A stretch of 64,000 nt of DNA from Bacillus sp. MYb209 (GCF_002975175.1 NZ_PCNZ01000007.1:62001-126000), one strand, 5' to 3'; positions 36,046-45,577 are shown, numbered from the stretch's first letter. Made by a program: numbers and translations. The notes: generated from the letters alone by a model not told the origin.

Positions 36046-36086
36046 AAAAGGGGAAATCACTTTCTTTAGAGTGATTTCCCTTTTCT
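36046..36086 (+). terminator. Terminator of the kinase pair
   Basis: Stem AAAAGGGGAAATCACT/AGTGATTTCCCTTTT with T-rich tail. Confidence 0.92.
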
Positions 36087-36262
36087 TTTTGGATGGAAGT
36101 ACGGAATCCAATAAAGGGGATGTTTACAATATTGACATAGTGTACCAATTTAAAAACCAAAATATGGATATATACAAGGTGAGGGTATATAATGAATTTG
36201 TCTGTTATTTGTTTTAATTTATTTGTGATTTTTTTGTAAAATGAACGATTTGTAAGTGTGGG

Positions 36263-37126
36263 CTATATATCAGTGATTAGAAAAATAGAATATACAGCAC
36301 TTGCCGTAATCCCGGGGGTAATATAAAGAGATATCGAATCCCCCCTCGAAACCAGGTTTCCAGTTGTAATACTAGTCCAAGTTACAGTGGCAGGTCCAGG
36401 TACTGGAGTAGGGTTATACACTTGAGGTTGTCTAGAGCCAATATCCGTAGGTTTAATTGAAAATGTCATAGTCCCCGTAATTTTATCTGTAGTAGTTAAA
36501 GTGATAGTAGATAGGATGTAACTAGAGGTAGGGGCAGAGAGGTTTGTTGGGACATCCTTGCAAATATCAATCGTATAAACAGCAGCGGGTAAGTTATTAA
36601 TATTTATAGATGCAGCAAAACCAACTATATTCCCATCTCCAGCAGTTACATACGGAATAACGTTAGAATCAATTCCTGGAGAACCTGCTATACGTTGAAA
36701 ACCAGCATTCGTCCCTTGAAAAACAATACTTTTCGCTGATGAACTACCAGCAGGTCCAGTGATGCCAGTAGAACCAGTGATGCCAGTAGGTCCAATGATG
36801 CCGGTAGCACCAGTAGGCCCAGTGCTACCAGTAGGTCCACCTTCTACTAATACGATATAATCTGGGGACACATTCGGAAACCCTTGAGGTGCATCTTTTT
36901 TTACAACATAGCCGCTACTTGTGTAAGCCACAACTTGTCCCGTTTTATAGTTAGGAGCGGCTGCTAGACTAAAAGCGGTAGTGCTTTGTAAACCGGCCCC
37001 GGTAGGTCCGGCATTGCCAGTAGGACCCGTAGCGCCAGTAGGACCTGTAGCACCAGTAGGTCCAGTGATTCCGATAGAACCACTGTTGCGTCTACCGTCA
37101 CAACTAAAGCAATTGCGTTGGTACAT
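36263..37126 (-). CDS. Collagen-like exosporium glycoprotein
   Basis: A 287-residue protein with two Gly-X-Y collagen blocks (about residues 16-45 and 96-127, mostly GPT, GAT, GIT triplets) split by a 50-residue spacer, and a C-terminal beta-rich domain of 155 residues with [13 protein letters not shown] at its start. GPT/GAT triplets carry O-glycans in BclA-type exosporium filaments. The N-terminus [16 protein letters not shown] has no Sec signal and no clear BclA leader, so it is a BclA-like minor protein. RBS AAAGGAG. A mother-cell promoter is expected; I cannot place one. Confidence 0.85.
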   Translation of the reverse strand: MYQRNCFSCDGRRNSGSIGITGPTGATGPTGATGPTGNAGPTGAGLQSTTAFSLAAAPNYKTGQVVAYTSSGYVVKKDAPQGFPNVSPDYIVLVEGGPTGSTGPTGATGIIGPTGITGSTGITGPAGSSSAKSIVFQGTNAGFQRIAGSPGIDSNVIPYVTAGDGNIVGFAASININNLPAAVYTIDICKDVPTNLSAPTSSYILSTITLTTTDKITGTMTFSIKPTDIGSRQPQVYNPTPVPGPATVTWTSITTGNLVSRGDSISLYITPGITASAVYSIFLITDI

Positions 37127-37258
37127 ATATTTTCTCCTTTCTATAGTTTTGAAAATCTAGTTTTAAAAGTAGAACTACTATATATATATTGTAGATTCTA
37201 TATTTTTGTGTGGTCGATCGTATTGTGTATATAGATTTCAAAAATAGGGGAGGTGTTA

Positions 37259-38185
37259 TTAGTTTGATAACCACCATGTCTCCTGTGGAATCAAAGTAAC
37301 GTCTACATCAAAATTCTCTTTAAACCAATCATACATCAATGTCTCTTTCACTAAATATTCAGAGGCAGAGTGTGACACACCGATGAGGGACATATTTGTT
37401 TCTTTCACATAATCCATAATGAGTGAGTATTTATGCTTGCCGTAATCATTGTCGATATGGCAATGGATTTCTCCTGTAATATATGCTTCAGCGCCTTTTT
37501 CTTCGGCTTCTTTCATTAAAGATACGACATCGCCACAGCCAGCGATAATTGCAATTTTCTTGATGGAATCATGTTGTTTACCTTCGAAGTCTGTATACGG
37601 AATGTTGAAGAGTTTTTTTAGGTATTTTTGGAGTTTTTCTGTTGTTGTTTCAGCTATTTCACAAATGAGACCGACCGGTTCGTTCTCTGGACCACCGTAA
37701 GCAAATCCGTCAATTGCATTGGCTTGTAGTGCTTTTGCGATTGAAATGCTAGTTCCATATGTTTGATGAAAATCCATTGGACCGTGACATGTATATATAG
37801 AAAGTTTCTTTTCTTTTATCGCCTGCAAATATTTTGATGGAATTGGAATAAATCCTCGCCCTGATTTTCCGAGTGGATCACCGCACTCCATCACAAGTGG
37901 ATGGTGCATGAAGAGTAAATCACCTGGCACGGATTGTGAAATGAATTTTTCGAGAACATCATCAGTTGGGAACACAGCTAAAAAGATTGTGTTTACATTT
38001 TCAGCACCTCTTATCATAAGACCGTTAAATAGCTCAACAAAATTTGCTTCGAAAAATTGTTGCCATGGAAATTGGATTTGATCATATGTAGCTGGAATGA
38101 AGCGACTAAAGGCACTGTCTTTTCCGTATTTTTCAATTTGGAATAAATGATTAAGTGATTGTTCTATTTCTTTTAAGGCTGGCAT
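37259..38185 (-). CDS. NIF3/DUF34 family metal-binding protein
   Basis: A 308-residue protein with the NIF3-like pattern: FMHHPLVMECG (metal His pair), a TCHGPMDF segment, IAGCGDVVSLM, AYITGEIHCH and the C-terminal GVSHSASEYLV. NIF3 proteins form toroidal hexamers with a dinuclear metal site; the reaction is unknown though GTP cyclohydrolase-like roles have been proposed. It is not YqfO proper, which carries an extra inserted domain. AAGGAGG is ten bases before the ATG. Confidence 0.85.
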   Translation of the reverse strand: MPALKEIEQSLNHLFQIEKYGKDSAFSRFIPATYDQIQFPWQQFFEANFVELFNGLMIRGAENVNTIFLAVFPTDDVLEKFISQSVPGDLLFMHHPLVMECGDPLGKSGRGFIPIPSKYLQAIKEKKLSIYTCHGPMDFHQTYGTSISIAKALQANAIDGFAYGGPENEPVGLICEIAETTTEKLQKYLKKLFNIPYTDFEGKQHDSIKKIAIIAGCGDVVSLMKEAEEKGAEAYITGEIHCHIDNDYGKHKYSLIMDYVKETNMSLIGVSHSASEYLVKETLMYDWFKENFDVDVTLIPQETWWLSN

Positions 38186-38220
38186 GTTTGGTAATCCTCC
38201 TTAAGATAATTCTTACTTTG

Positions 38221-38394
38221 TTAGTTCTTTTTATTTTTCATAGCAAAATAAGAAGCGGATGTAAAACAAATAAAACCTAGAATCCAGCCAATAGAAGGAG
38301 AATAGGGAAGTATATGTTGTAATACCATTCCGCTAGAAATAAAAAAGCTACCTAATAGACTTAAGAAAATGGGATATCGCTGTAGTTTGAACAT
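38221..38394 (-). CDS. 57-aa two-span membrane protein
   Basis: A frame of 57 codons starting MFKLQRYPIFLSLLGSFF with two hydrophobic stretches and a basic end (AMKNKKN). AAGGAGG is 11 bases before the ATG. A bcr1-like element ends directly at that RBS (38411), so the gene's native promoter has been displaced and it may now depend on the element or be silent. No family recognised. Confidence 0.6.
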   Translation of the reverse strand: MFKLQRYPIFLSLLGSFFISSGMVLQHILPYSPSIGWILGFICFTSASYFAMKNKKN

Positions 38395-38410
38395 CAGTGA
38401 TACAACCTCC

Positions 38411-38564
38411 TTTATCCCGCATTAACGGGCAGTAAGACTCCCACCTCAAAATTTGGCGAATGCGAGGGAGTTAGGTGGGAGGTCAACTACCCGTAGAAGC
38501 CCGATTGGTGAGGGCTAATAATCAGTGGTGGATGGGAACCCCACTGATTAAAGTTTCACTTTAT
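38411..38564 (-). mobile_element. bcr1-like repeat, copy 1
   Basis: A 154-bp element flanked by TTTAT on both sides (38411-38415 and 38560-38564). Read on the minus strand it has three paired regions: AATCAGTGG/CCACTGATT, an outer CGGGtAG/CTGCCCG enclosing CTCCCACCTAAC.../AGGTGGGAG, and a terminal CCCG...CGGG hairpin. It is one of five such copies in the window. The size, structure and TTTAT duplication fit bcr1 of the B. cereus group as I remember it. It lies immediately upstream of the 57-aa gene. Confidence 0.85.
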
Positions 38565-38666
38565 CACATATATTTTATAGGAATCTAAAATTTCTGTATA
38601 TAAGTTTTAAGAAAAATGGTGGTACAATATATAAATGATACGAGAAGAGAGGGTGTAGATTCACGC

Positions 38667-38990
38667 ATGTACGTTACTGTAACAGAAGCAGCATATAAAA
38701 AGATTATGGATACGATTCCAAGTGAAGCGAAATATATAAAGTTATTTTATGATAATGAAGGTTGCGGTTGTGTCATGAGCGGGATTATTGATTTAGTAGC
38801 CGTTTCAGAGAAAGATGAGCGTGATGTAGATATTGAATCAAGCGTACTGAACTTTATCGCAGATCGAACAAAGCTTGTATTTATGGATGATAAGTTAACA
38901 GTTGATTGGCATGAAGTTGGAGGGACTTTTCAGCTGAAGAGCCCAAGCCAGTTTTATAATCCGAATATGAAGTTACATGTTCGAGTATAG
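38667..38990 (+). CDS. HesB/YqkB-like protein
   Basis: A 107-residue protein starting MYVTVTEAAYKKIMD with LFYDNEGCGCVMSGII (Cys pair in a HesB-like position) and a C-terminal NPNMKLHVR. It resembles the HesB/IscA-fold family YqkB, small proteins linked to iron-sulfur binding, but lacks the C-terminal CGCG cysteine motif of true scaffolds. The ATG at 38667 follows GAGAGGGTG by about 11 bases; a longer frame from 38616 is possible. Confidence 0.78.
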   Translation: MYVTVTEAAYKKIMDTIPSEAKYIKLFYDNEGCGCVMSGIIDLVAVSEKDERDVDIESSVLNFIADRTKLVFMDDKLTVDWHEVGGTFQLKSPSQFYNPNMKLHVRV

Positions 38991-39103
38991 TAAAGAGAGA
39001 AGGAGTATATAATATGCTCCTTTTTCTTATGGATTTTTTCACATAATGAAATGTACATCTGATTTAATTTTCTGTATAATTCTCTTTGCGGAGGGGATTG
39101 CGC

Positions 39104-40009
39104 ATGAAAAGATGGGGAATTGAGTTATTAATTTTAAGTGTCGTTATTATTTGGGGGATTAACTATACGATTGCGAAATATGGACTTTTAGAATTTACAG
39201 CGATTGAGTTTACTGCAGTTCGAATGATGGTAGCAGCACCACTATTATTATTACTTACGTTCTTTATTGAAAAGTCACTTTATATGGAGCGAAAAGATAT
39301 ACCAAGATTAATCATTGTTAGCACGGTAGGTATTGTACTGTATCAAACGCTATTCATGGAAACGGTACAATATACATCGGCTACAAATGCCTCTTTACTC
39401 ATTTCTATTTCACCTATTTTTACAACTCTATTTTCGATTTTCTTGAAACAAGAAAAATTTTCTTCTCGAAAGTTAGTTGGTTCCATGATTGCCTTTGTTG
39501 GTGCTACATTAGTTTTAGTAGCGGGGCATTCACTCGCTAGTTCTTTCTACGGAAATGGGATTGGACTGATTACATCAATATGTTGGGGACTTTATCCTGT
39601 ATTAGCAGGGCCGCTTATTAAAAAATACTCAGCATTACGTGTTACTGCATGGTCGACATTAGTTGGAGCGGTTCCGCTCTTATTGTTAAGTGGTCCACAT
39701 GTATTTGTAATGCCATTTCACATTACACACGGGATGACATGGTTTGCCTTGCTGTATTCTATTTTCTTCGTGACTGTATTCGGTTTAGTGATGTGGTATA
39801 TTGGTGTTCAAAAAATTGGAGCATCACATACGATGGTATATATGTATATTACGCCGCTCGTTGCTGTCTTATTTGCTGCAGTATGGGCAAATGAATATGT
39901 ATCGTTACAACAAATTATCGGTGGAATTATCATTTTCTTCGGTCTATGGTTTGTGAAATCAGAGAAAGTAGAAGCTCATTCTATCGTGCAAGAACCTATA
40001 TCAAAATAG
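39104..40009 (+). CDS. EamA/DMT family transporter
   Basis: A 301-residue protein with ten membrane segments made of two EamA repeats (first near IIWGINYTIAKYGL, second near GLITSICWGLYPVLAGP). The drug/metabolite transporter superfamily exports amino acids or other small metabolites; the substrate is unknown. Start at 39104, with GGAGGGG seven bases upstream, preferred over an ATG six codons earlier. Single gene ended by a shared terminator. Confidence 0.9.
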   Translation: MKRWGIELLILSVVIIWGINYTIAKYGLLEFTAIEFTAVRMMVAAPLLLLLTFFIEKSLYMERKDIPRLIIVSTVGIVLYQTLFMETVQYTSATNASLLISISPIFTTLFSIFLKQEKFSSRKLVGSMIAFVGATLVLVAGHSLASSFYGNGIGLITSICWGLYPVLAGPLIKKYSALRVTAWSTLVGAVPLLLLSGPHVFVMPFHITHGMTWFALLYSIFFVTVFGLVMWYIGVQKIGASHTMVYMYITPLVAVLFAAVWANEYVSLQQIIGGIIIFFGLWFVKSEKVEAHSIVQEPISK

Positions 40010-40046
40010 GAAAACAGATCACCTATGATCTGCTTTCCTATTTTTT
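40002..40046. terminator. Bidirectional terminator
   Basis: Interrupted stem AGGAAA.CAGATCA/TGATCTG.TTTCCT with a seven-T run, between EamA gene and convergent small membrane protein. Confidence 0.75.
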
Positions 40047-40259
40047 TATTTTTGGTAAGAAGATGAGAAACAAGATAGCAGTAATAAGTGGAATTAAATT
40101 AAGAAAAGGAATGCGGAAGAGTGTAATTAGAATAATTCCTGGAAGAAGAACACCGAGGACAGCATAGAAAATACTATGTTTTTTCGTGTACCAATATAAT
40201 GAAAGTCCAATAAGTGCAGGAACAATGAGATGAATGAGAGCCATTAAAAAATAAATCAT
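40038..40259 (-). CDS. Small three-span membrane protein
   Basis: A 73-residue very hydrophobic protein (MIYFLMALIHLIVPALIG at the start, FLPKIKK at the end) with AAGGGGGC upstream of the ATG. No family recognised. Confidence 0.65.
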   Translation of the reverse strand: MIYFLMALIHLIVPALIGLSLYWYTKKHSIFYAVLGVLLPGIILITLFRIPFLNLIPLITAILFLIFLPKIKK

Positions 40260-40420
40260 TAGACGCCCCCTTTATTTATGTGCTTATTACATCATATCCG
40301 TATGTTCATAGATTGATATCACTTTTTTCATAATTGGACGAAAATGTTTTGAAAAACGTCACATTTATGAGGGATTCTATATTAGAAATCTTGTATAATA
40401 TTATTTTCTAAAAGCATTTT

Positions 40421-40452
40421 AACAACATAAACATACAGTTTATGTTGTTTTT
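40421..40452 (+). terminator. Orphan terminator hairpin
   Basis: Perfect 12-bp stem AACAACATAAAC/GTTTATGTTGTT with five-base loop and T5 tail. No gene ends before it on this strand; a TATAAT-like box near 40393 suggests a very short transcript. Confidence 0.65.
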
Positions 40453-40497
40453 AATTTGAATGAAATGGATTCATAAATGAATTTGTAAGTAGTATGG

Positions 40498-40525
40498 ACT
40501 CGTTGTTCATTAATGAACAACGAGT
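40498..40525. promoter_or_regulatory. Perfect 28-bp palindrome upstream of the AtpI-like gene
   Basis: The 28 bases are exactly self-complementary with no spacer (half-site ACTCGTTGTTCATT), 48 bp before the gene start. No T run follows, so it looks like an operator for a dimeric repressor rather than a terminator. Confidence 0.6.
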
Positions 40526-40573
40526 TATATAGCTTTTGTTGGATAAATAAAAACCATTGAAGAGGAGTACAGC

Positions 40574-40957
40574 ATGATTAGTATGTCACTGAGGTCGTTT
40601 AAAATTCAAATGTATTATTTGCTAGGCGCAATGTTAATAGGCTGGGCAATGACACCTTTTTCAGCACATTTTTTAGGTGCAGGCATTGGACTTATTGTAA
40701 GTATGTATTGCGTTTGGATTTTAGGAAGGCGTATCGAAAAGCTTGGAGATAGTATTGTAAAGAAAACGAAGGCACCGACACTTGGTATGTTTAATCGCTA
40801 CGCAGCGGCGATCCTTGGTGCAATTATTATGTACGAAATTGAGCACCATATGGTTATGTGGGCATTTGCAGTTGGGATTATGGGTGGTTATTTCTTAATT
40901 GTTATTAATTTAGGTTACTATAGTATGAAGGATGAAGAGGAATTAACAAAAAGCTAA
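40574..40957 (+). CDS. ATP synthase subunit I-like membrane protein
   Basis: A 127-residue protein with four membrane segments in two pairs (MYYLLGAMLIGWAM...; FNRYAAAILGAIIMYEIEH...). The layout matches the AtpI/ATP-synthase-I family. AtpI normally precedes the atp operon; no ATP synthase gene lies here, so this is a stand-alone paralog or a look-alike. GAGGAG six bases before the ATG. A perfect 28-bp palindrome upstream may control it. Confidence 0.65.
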   Translation: MISMSLRSFKIQMYYLLGAMLIGWAMTPFSAHFLGAGIGLIVSMYCVWILGRRIEKLGDSIVKKTKAPTLGMFNRYAAAILGAIIMYEIEHHMVMWAFAVGIMGGYFLIVINLGYYSMKDEEELTKS

Positions 40958-40970
40958 AAAAGATAAAAAG

Positions 40971-41293
40971 CCCCTTTTTAGATGGAATAGAGGATCCGGC
41001 GGTGGATAGAAGCGGTCAGAGCTTTTTTTGCCCCCATGCGGTGTGAAACCAGAAGGAGTAAGTGAGCCGGAAATCTATCTATATTTTCAAATCCTTGATT
41101 TGTATGTGTGAAAATCCGAGTATATCAATTGAAAATTAGGTTAGGAACTTTTTCAGATGGAATAGAGGATTTGGCGACGGATAGAAGCGGTCAGAGCCTT
41201 TTTTAATCCCATACGATGTGAAACCAGAAGGATGTAGTGAGTGGGAAAATAGTTTATATGTTCGAAGCTGTGGTTTGTATGTGGGTAAATTAA
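40971..41293. repeat. Two tandem copies of a ~147-nt noncoding element
   Basis: Bases 40971-41117 and 41146-41293 are imperfect direct repeats offset by 175 nt. Shared blocks include AGATGGAATAGAGGAT, GGATAGAAGCGGTCAGAGC followed by T6-7, GTGTGAAACCAGAAGGA (second copy GATGTG...), and TTTGTATGTG. Neither copy has an open frame. They fill the 501-bp gap between the AtpI-like gene and pckA. I do not recognise the family; it could be a group-specific dispersed repeat or a duplicated small RNA. Confidence 0.8.
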
Positions 41294-41304
41294 AGAATAT
41301 ATAG

Positions 41305-41341
41305 AAAGAAGCTTACGTTTTTCACGTAAGCTTCTTTTTTA
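41305..41341. terminator. pckA terminator (bidirectional)
   Basis: Stem AAAGAAGCTTACGT/ACGTAAGCTTCTTT with T run. Confidence 0.9.
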
Positions 41342-41458
41342 TGTAAGTATGTGTAACCGTTAAGCCGCATTGGGTTTTGTCGGTGAGTACGCGAAACTTT
41401 TGGCTACACGATACTTATTCATATGAGTAAAGGGTTATTGCAACAGAAAGTTTATATA

Positions 41459-43045
41459 TTAAGCGATTGGACCGCCTAAGTTAATAATATTTTCAGAAAC
41501 GCTATCGAATTTTGTGAAGTTTTCTTTAAATTCGTTTGCAAGCTCAATTGCCTTCGCTTTGTAAGCATCTTTATCAGCCCAAGTTTGTTCAGGCATTAAT
41601 ACTTCGTCAGGTACACCTGGAACGTGACGAGGTACTTCAAGGCCAAAGATGTCGTGTTTTGTAGTTTCAGCTTTAGCAAGTTCACCGCTTAGTGCTGCTT
41701 GAATCATTGCACGAGTGTAACCTAAGTTCATACGTTTACCAACGCCATATTCGCCACCAGTCCAGCCAGTGTTTACTAAGAATACTTTTGCATCATGCTT
41801 CTCGATTTTCTCACCAAGCATTTCAGCATAACGAGATGCATCAAGCGGTAAGAATGGTGAACCGAAGCAAGTAGAGAATGTAGCTTGCGGAGATGTAACA
41901 CCGCGCTCAGTTCCTGCTAGTTTACTAGTGTAACCGCTTAAGAAATGGTACATAGCTTGCTCTTTTGATAGCTTACTGATTGGAGGCAATACGCCAGATG
42001 CATCAGCAGTTAAGAAAATAATTGTATTTGGATGTCCTGCAACACTTGGCAGTACGATATTGTCAATCGCATGCATAGGGTATGCGGCACGTGTATTTTC
42101 TGTTAAAGTAGTATCGTTATAGTCAGCGATGCGTGTTTGACCATCAATGACAACGTTTTCTAAAACTGAACCAAATTTGATTGCATCGAAGATTTGTGGT
42201 TCTTTCTCATGAGAAAGATTTACACATTTAGCATAGCAACCGCCTTCAATATTGAATACACCGTTATCAGACCAACCGTGCTCATCGTCACCGATTAATT
42301 TACGGTTTGGATCAGCAGATAATGTTGTTTTGCCTGTTCCAGATAAACCGAAGAATAGTGCTACGTCGCCTTCTTCGCCTACGTTTGAAGAGCAGTGCAT
42401 AGAAAGAATGTCTTGTTCAGGTAGTAAGAAGTTCATAATAGAGAAGATTGATTTTTTCATTTCTCCAGCGTATTCTGTACCACCGATTAGTACGATACGT
42501 TTTTCGAATGAAACCATAATGAACGCTTCAGAATTTGTACCGTCAATTGCTGGATCTGCTTTGAAGTTTGGTGCAGAAACAATTGTGAATTCTGATTCGT
42601 GAGTTGTTAATTCTTCTTCAGTTGGACGAATAAATAATTGATGTACGAACAAATTATGCCATGCATATTCGTTAACAACTTGAATTGGTAGGCGATAGTT
42701 GCGATCAGCGCCAGCAAATCCTTTGAAGATGAATAACTCTTCTTTTTCTTTTAAGTATTCTAAAACTTTTGTATATAATTTATTAAAATGTTCTTCAGAG
42801 ATCGGTTGGTTCACGGCTCCCCAAGCAATTTTGTCAGCAACCGATGCTTCCTTCACAATAAATTTATCTTTAGGAGAACGTCCTGTGTATTTTCCTGTTG
42901 AAGCAGAAACGGCACCAGTAGAAGTTAATTTTCCTTCGTTTCGCATTAATACTTTTTCCACTAATTGCGGAACACTTAATTGAATCTGTGCATTGCTTCC
43001 GTTCAATAATTCATGTAAACCAATTTGGACATTCACAGTACTCAT
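41459..43045 (-). CDS. pckA: Phosphoenolpyruvate carboxykinase (ATP)
   Basis: A 528-residue enzyme with the kinase-1a P-loop [16 protein letters not shown], the downstream IGDDEHGW metal/phosphate motif, and [11 protein letters not shown]-like segment ([13 protein letters not shown]). It converts oxaloacetate and ATP to PEP and CO2, the entry step of gluconeogenesis. AAGGATGG precedes the ATG. Divergent from metK, as in B. subtilis. Confidence 0.98.
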   Translation of the reverse strand: MSTVNVQIGLHELLNGSNAQIQLSVPQLVEKVLMRNEGKLTSTGAVSASTGKYTGRSPKDKFIVKEASVADKIAWGAVNQPISEEHFNKLYTKVLEYLKEKEELFIFKGFAGADRNYRLPIQVVNEYAWHNLFVHQLFIRPTEEELTTHESEFTIVSAPNFKADPAIDGTNSEAFIMVSFEKRIVLIGGTEYAGEMKKSIFSIMNFLLPEQDILSMHCSSNVGEEGDVALFFGLSGTGKTTLSADPNRKLIGDDEHGWSDNGVFNIEGGCYAKCVNLSHEKEPQIFDAIKFGSVLENVVIDGQTRIADYNDTTLTENTRAAYPMHAIDNIVLPSVAGHPNTIIFLTADASGVLPPISKLSKEQAMYHFLSGYTSKLAGTERGVTSPQATFSTCFGSPFLPLDASRYAEMLGEKIEKHDAKVFLVNTGWTGGEYGVGKRMNLGYTRAMIQAALSGELAKAETTKHDIFGLEVPRHVPGVPDEVLMPEQTWADKDAYKAKAIELANEFKENFTKFDSVSENIINLGGPIA

Positions 43046-43271
43046 ATTTATATACCATCCTTTTCATTTAATGAAATATTTCTCGTAATCCCCATCAAGA
43101 GTATAACACAATTATATAAATAATGTATACTATTTATTTATTTTTGTTTGTGTGAATGTATCATTTCCTTATTAATATTTCATTCTATGCGTATTGAGAA
43201 AAACTTTCAGGAAAATGTGAATATTAATTGACAAATGAATATCATTTCTTTAGTATAGGTTGGGACGGATA

Positions 43272-43396
43272 CTCTCTTATCCCGAGCTGGCGGAGGGACA
43301 GGCCCGATGAAGCCCAGCAACCTCACTTGTAGTGGTAAATACAGGTGAATAGGTGCTAAAACCTGTGCGAGGCTAATGGTCTCGAACGATAAGAGC
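43272..43396 (+). promoter_or_regulatory. SAM-I riboswitch (S box) of metK
   Basis: P1 arms CTCTTATC (43274-43281) and GATAAGAG (43388-43395) enclose the canonical S-box core: CGAGCTGGCGGAGGGAC, GGCCCGATGAAGCCC, CAGCAACC, then GGTGCTAAAACCTG and GCGAGG. SAM binding is expected to favour the downstream terminator and so lower metK expression. Confidence 0.97.
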
Positions 43397-43429
43397 AAAG
43401 GGCAAAAAGCAGTATGCAAGTAGCAAATT

Positions 43430-43466
43430 AAACCTTTCCTCTATGTTAAGTAGGAAAGGTTTTTCT
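43430..43466 (+). terminator. S-box regulated terminator
   Basis: Stem AAACCTTTCCT/AGGAAAGGTTT followed by TTTTC, about 100 nt before metK; the expression platform of the riboswitch. Confidence 0.9.
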
Positions 43467-43564
43467 GTATGCTTGTGTGGGAGAATAAATGTATGTCGCA
43501 GTTTGTGGCAAATTAAGGATGAGTTCCGTACAATATATACAATTACTGTAGGGAGGTTTACCAC

Positions 43565-44764
43565 ATGACAAAAAAACGTCATCTGTTCACATCTGAGTCT
43601 GTAACTGAAGGACATCCAGATAAAATTTGTGACCAAATTTCTGATTCAATTTTAGATGCGATCTTAGCAAAGGACGCAAATGCACGTGTAGCTTGTGAAA
43701 CAACTGTAACAACTGGTTTAGTATTGGTAGCGGGGGAAATTACGACTTCTACTTACGTAGATATTCCAAAAATCGTTCGTGAAACAATTCAAGGCATTGG
43801 TTACACACGCGCAAAATACGGATTCGATGCAGAAACTTGTGCAGTTTTAACATCTATCGATGAGCAATCTGCTGACATCGCTATGGGTGTTGACCAAGCA
43901 CTAGAAGCACGCGAAGGTCAAATGACTGACGCTGAGATTGAGGCAATTGGTGCGGGAGACCAAGGTTTAATGTTTGGGTTCGCATGTAATGAAACACAAG
44001 AATTAATGCCACTTCCAATCTCGCTTGCTCACAAATTAGCTCGCCGTTTAACTGAAGTACGTAAAGATGACACATTATCATACTTACGTCCGGATGGAAA
44101 AACGCAAGTTACAGTTGAGTATGATGAAAATGGTAAACCTGTACGTGTGGATACAATTGTAATTTCTACACAGCATCATCCAGATGTTACGTGGGAAGAA
44201 ATCGATCGCGATTTAAAAGAGCACGTAATTAAAGCTGTAGTTCCAGCAGAATTAATGGATGGAGAAACGAAATTCTTCATTAACCCAACTGGCCGCTTCG
44301 TAATTGGTGGACCACAAGGTGATGCTGGTTTAACAGGACGTAAAATCATCGTTGATACTTACGGTGGATATGCTCGCCATGGCGGTGGTGCATTCTCTGG
44401 TAAAGATGCAACGAAAGTTGACCGTTCTGCAGCATATGCAGCTCGTTATGTTGCGAAAAACATCGTAGCAGCCGGTCTTGCTGACAAAGCAGAAGTACAA
44501 CTTGCATACGCAATCGGCGTAGCGCAACCAGTATCAATTTCAGTTGATACATTAGGCACTGGTAAAGTATCTGAAGACGTATTAGTAGAACTAGTTCGTA
44601 ACAACTTCGATCTTCGCCCAGCTGGTATTATTAAAATGCTAGACTTACGTCGCCCAATTTACAAACAAACAGCAGCTTACGGCCACTTCGGACGTACTGA
44701 TGTAGATCTTGCATGGGAACGTACAGACAAAGCAGCTACTTTAAAAGAGCAAGCTGGTCTATAA
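43565..44764 (+). CDS. metK: S-adenosylmethionine synthetase
   Basis: A 399-residue enzyme starting [20 protein letters not shown] and containing [12 protein letters not shown] and [16 protein letters not shown], the MetK signatures. It makes SAM from methionine and ATP. RBS GGGAGG upstream of the ATG. Regulated by the S-box leader. Together with LuxS in this window it forms part of the activated-methyl cycle. Confidence 0.99.
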   Translation: MTKKRHLFTSESVTEGHPDKICDQISDSILDAILAKDANARVACETTVTTGLVLVAGEITTSTYVDIPKIVRETIQGIGYTRAKYGFDAETCAVLTSIDEQSADIAMGVDQALEAREGQMTDAEIEAIGAGDQGLMFGFACNETQELMPLPISLAHKLARRLTEVRKDDTLSYLRPDGKTQVTVEYDENGKPVRVDTIVISTQHHPDVTWEEIDRDLKEHVIKAVVPAELMDGETKFFINPTGRFVIGGPQGDAGLTGRKIIVDTYGGYARHGGGAFSGKDATKVDRSAAYAARYVAKNIVAAGLADKAEVQLAYAIGVAQPVSISVDTLGTGKVSEDVLVELVRNNFDLRPAGIIKMLDLRRPIYKQTAAYGHFGRTDVDLAWERTDKAATLKEQAGL

Positions 44765-44770
44765 TATATG

Positions 44771-44808
44771 AAAAAAAGCTTTGCGCAGTGAGCGCAAAGC
44801 TTTTTTTA
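44771..44808. terminator. metK terminator (bidirectional)
   Basis: Stem AAAGCTTTGCGC/GCGCAAAGCTTT with A7 before and T7 after. Confidence 0.93.
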
Positions 44809-44985
44809 TTTGGTTTTATTTACGATTTGAATGCATGAACTACAATACACTTCGCCATCTAGCTCAATATACTTTTTCATATTTGTCATACCGCTCGCCG
44901 GAAATGGCATATGAATCCACGCTTTTTCATACGTTTGTATTTCCTTTTTACATGATTTGCAAATTATCGGCTTCTTTTGGAACAT
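44806..44985 (-). CDS. 59-aa Cys-rich zinc-ribbon-like protein
   Basis: A 59-residue protein beginning MFQKKPIICKSCKKE and ending VYCSSCIQIVNKTK; the two C-x2-C knuckles (residues 9/12 and 48/51) suggest a small zinc ribbon. Start at 44985 lies seven bases after the stop of the upstream (disrupted) membrane-protein gene, whose 3' end AAAGGGTGA provides the RBS, so translation was probably coupled. Because a bcr1-like element splits that upstream gene, expression may now be altered. Confidence 0.72.
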   Translation of the reverse strand: MFQKKPIICKSCKKEIQTYEKAWIHMPFPASGMTNMKKYIELDGEVYCSSCIQIVNKTK

Positions 44986-44991
44986 GTGAAA

Positions 44992-45320
44992 TCACCCTTT
45001 CAGTTGACGTGCTTTTCCTGCACAAAATGCACTGCACAGTAAAAAGAGCGTTGCGAATATAATGCTTATTAATGTAGCGTATGGGATTGCGCCTTTTAAG
45101 GAAAAACCGACAGTGATTGAAGCGATAAAGTGAAACTTTAATCAGTGGGGGGGCATCCCCCACTGATTATTAGCCCTCACCAATCGGGCGTTTACGGGTA
45201 GCCCGACTCCCGCCTAACTTCTTTGCTCCAGCCGAATTTTGAGGTGGGAGTTTTACTGCCCGCAAATAGCGGGACAAATAAGAGGATGAATGTCGGTGTT
45301 AATTTTTTGTAAAATTCCAT
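44992..45320 (-). pseudogene. Small membrane protein gene split by a bcr1-like element
   Basis: The 5' part starts at ATG 45320, ten bases after GGAGG, and reads MEFYKKLTPTFILLF before entering the repeat at 45278. The 3' part resumes at 45129 with FIASITVGFSLKG and ends KARQLKG at the TGA 44992-44994. Removing the element and one TTTAT copy joins ...ILLF and IASITVG... in frame, restoring a 59-residue two-span membrane protein. In its present form translation would run into the element and stop at a TAA inside it. Confidence 0.85.
45125..45278 (+). mobile_element. bcr1-like repeat, copy 2 (inside a gene)
   Basis: 154 bp, flanked by ATAAA (45125-45129) and its one-base variant ACAAA (45274-45278). 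Same hairpin architecture as the other copies: AATCAGTGGGGG/CCCCCACTGATT, CTCCCGCCTAAC.../AGGTGGGAG and CCCGC/GCGGG. It interrupts the reading frame of a small membrane protein, which documents that the element moves. Confidence 0.9.
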
Positions 45321-45577
45321 AGTGTGTGGACCTCCGAATTATTTTGTAATGCAAGTTTTAAAATAAAATCTATTATGTAGAAAATATAAGGAGAGTTAAA
45401 TAGTAGCTAATTATGTGAAAGAAGTATAAGACATGGAATAGACAGTATAATCTTTTTCCCTTTTTATGGGCGTGCATACTTATATCGTATCATGACGTAT
45501 CATTAGCTTCATACAAAATTGTGTAAAGGTATGTATGATAAAATGAAGAAAAGTCTGTAAGAAAGGAAAGATAAAAA

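Noticed and set aside
36192-36239. 15-codon hydrophobic ORF (MNLSVICFNLFVIFL) with an AGGTGAGGG RBS after the kinase pair
   Set aside because: Only 15 codons, no convincing promoter at standard spacing and in an AT-rich tract where such frames arise by chance.
43272-43466. S-box leader considered as possibly controlling pckA
   Set aside because: It is oriented toward metK with its terminator before metK; pckA is divergent and has its own leader.
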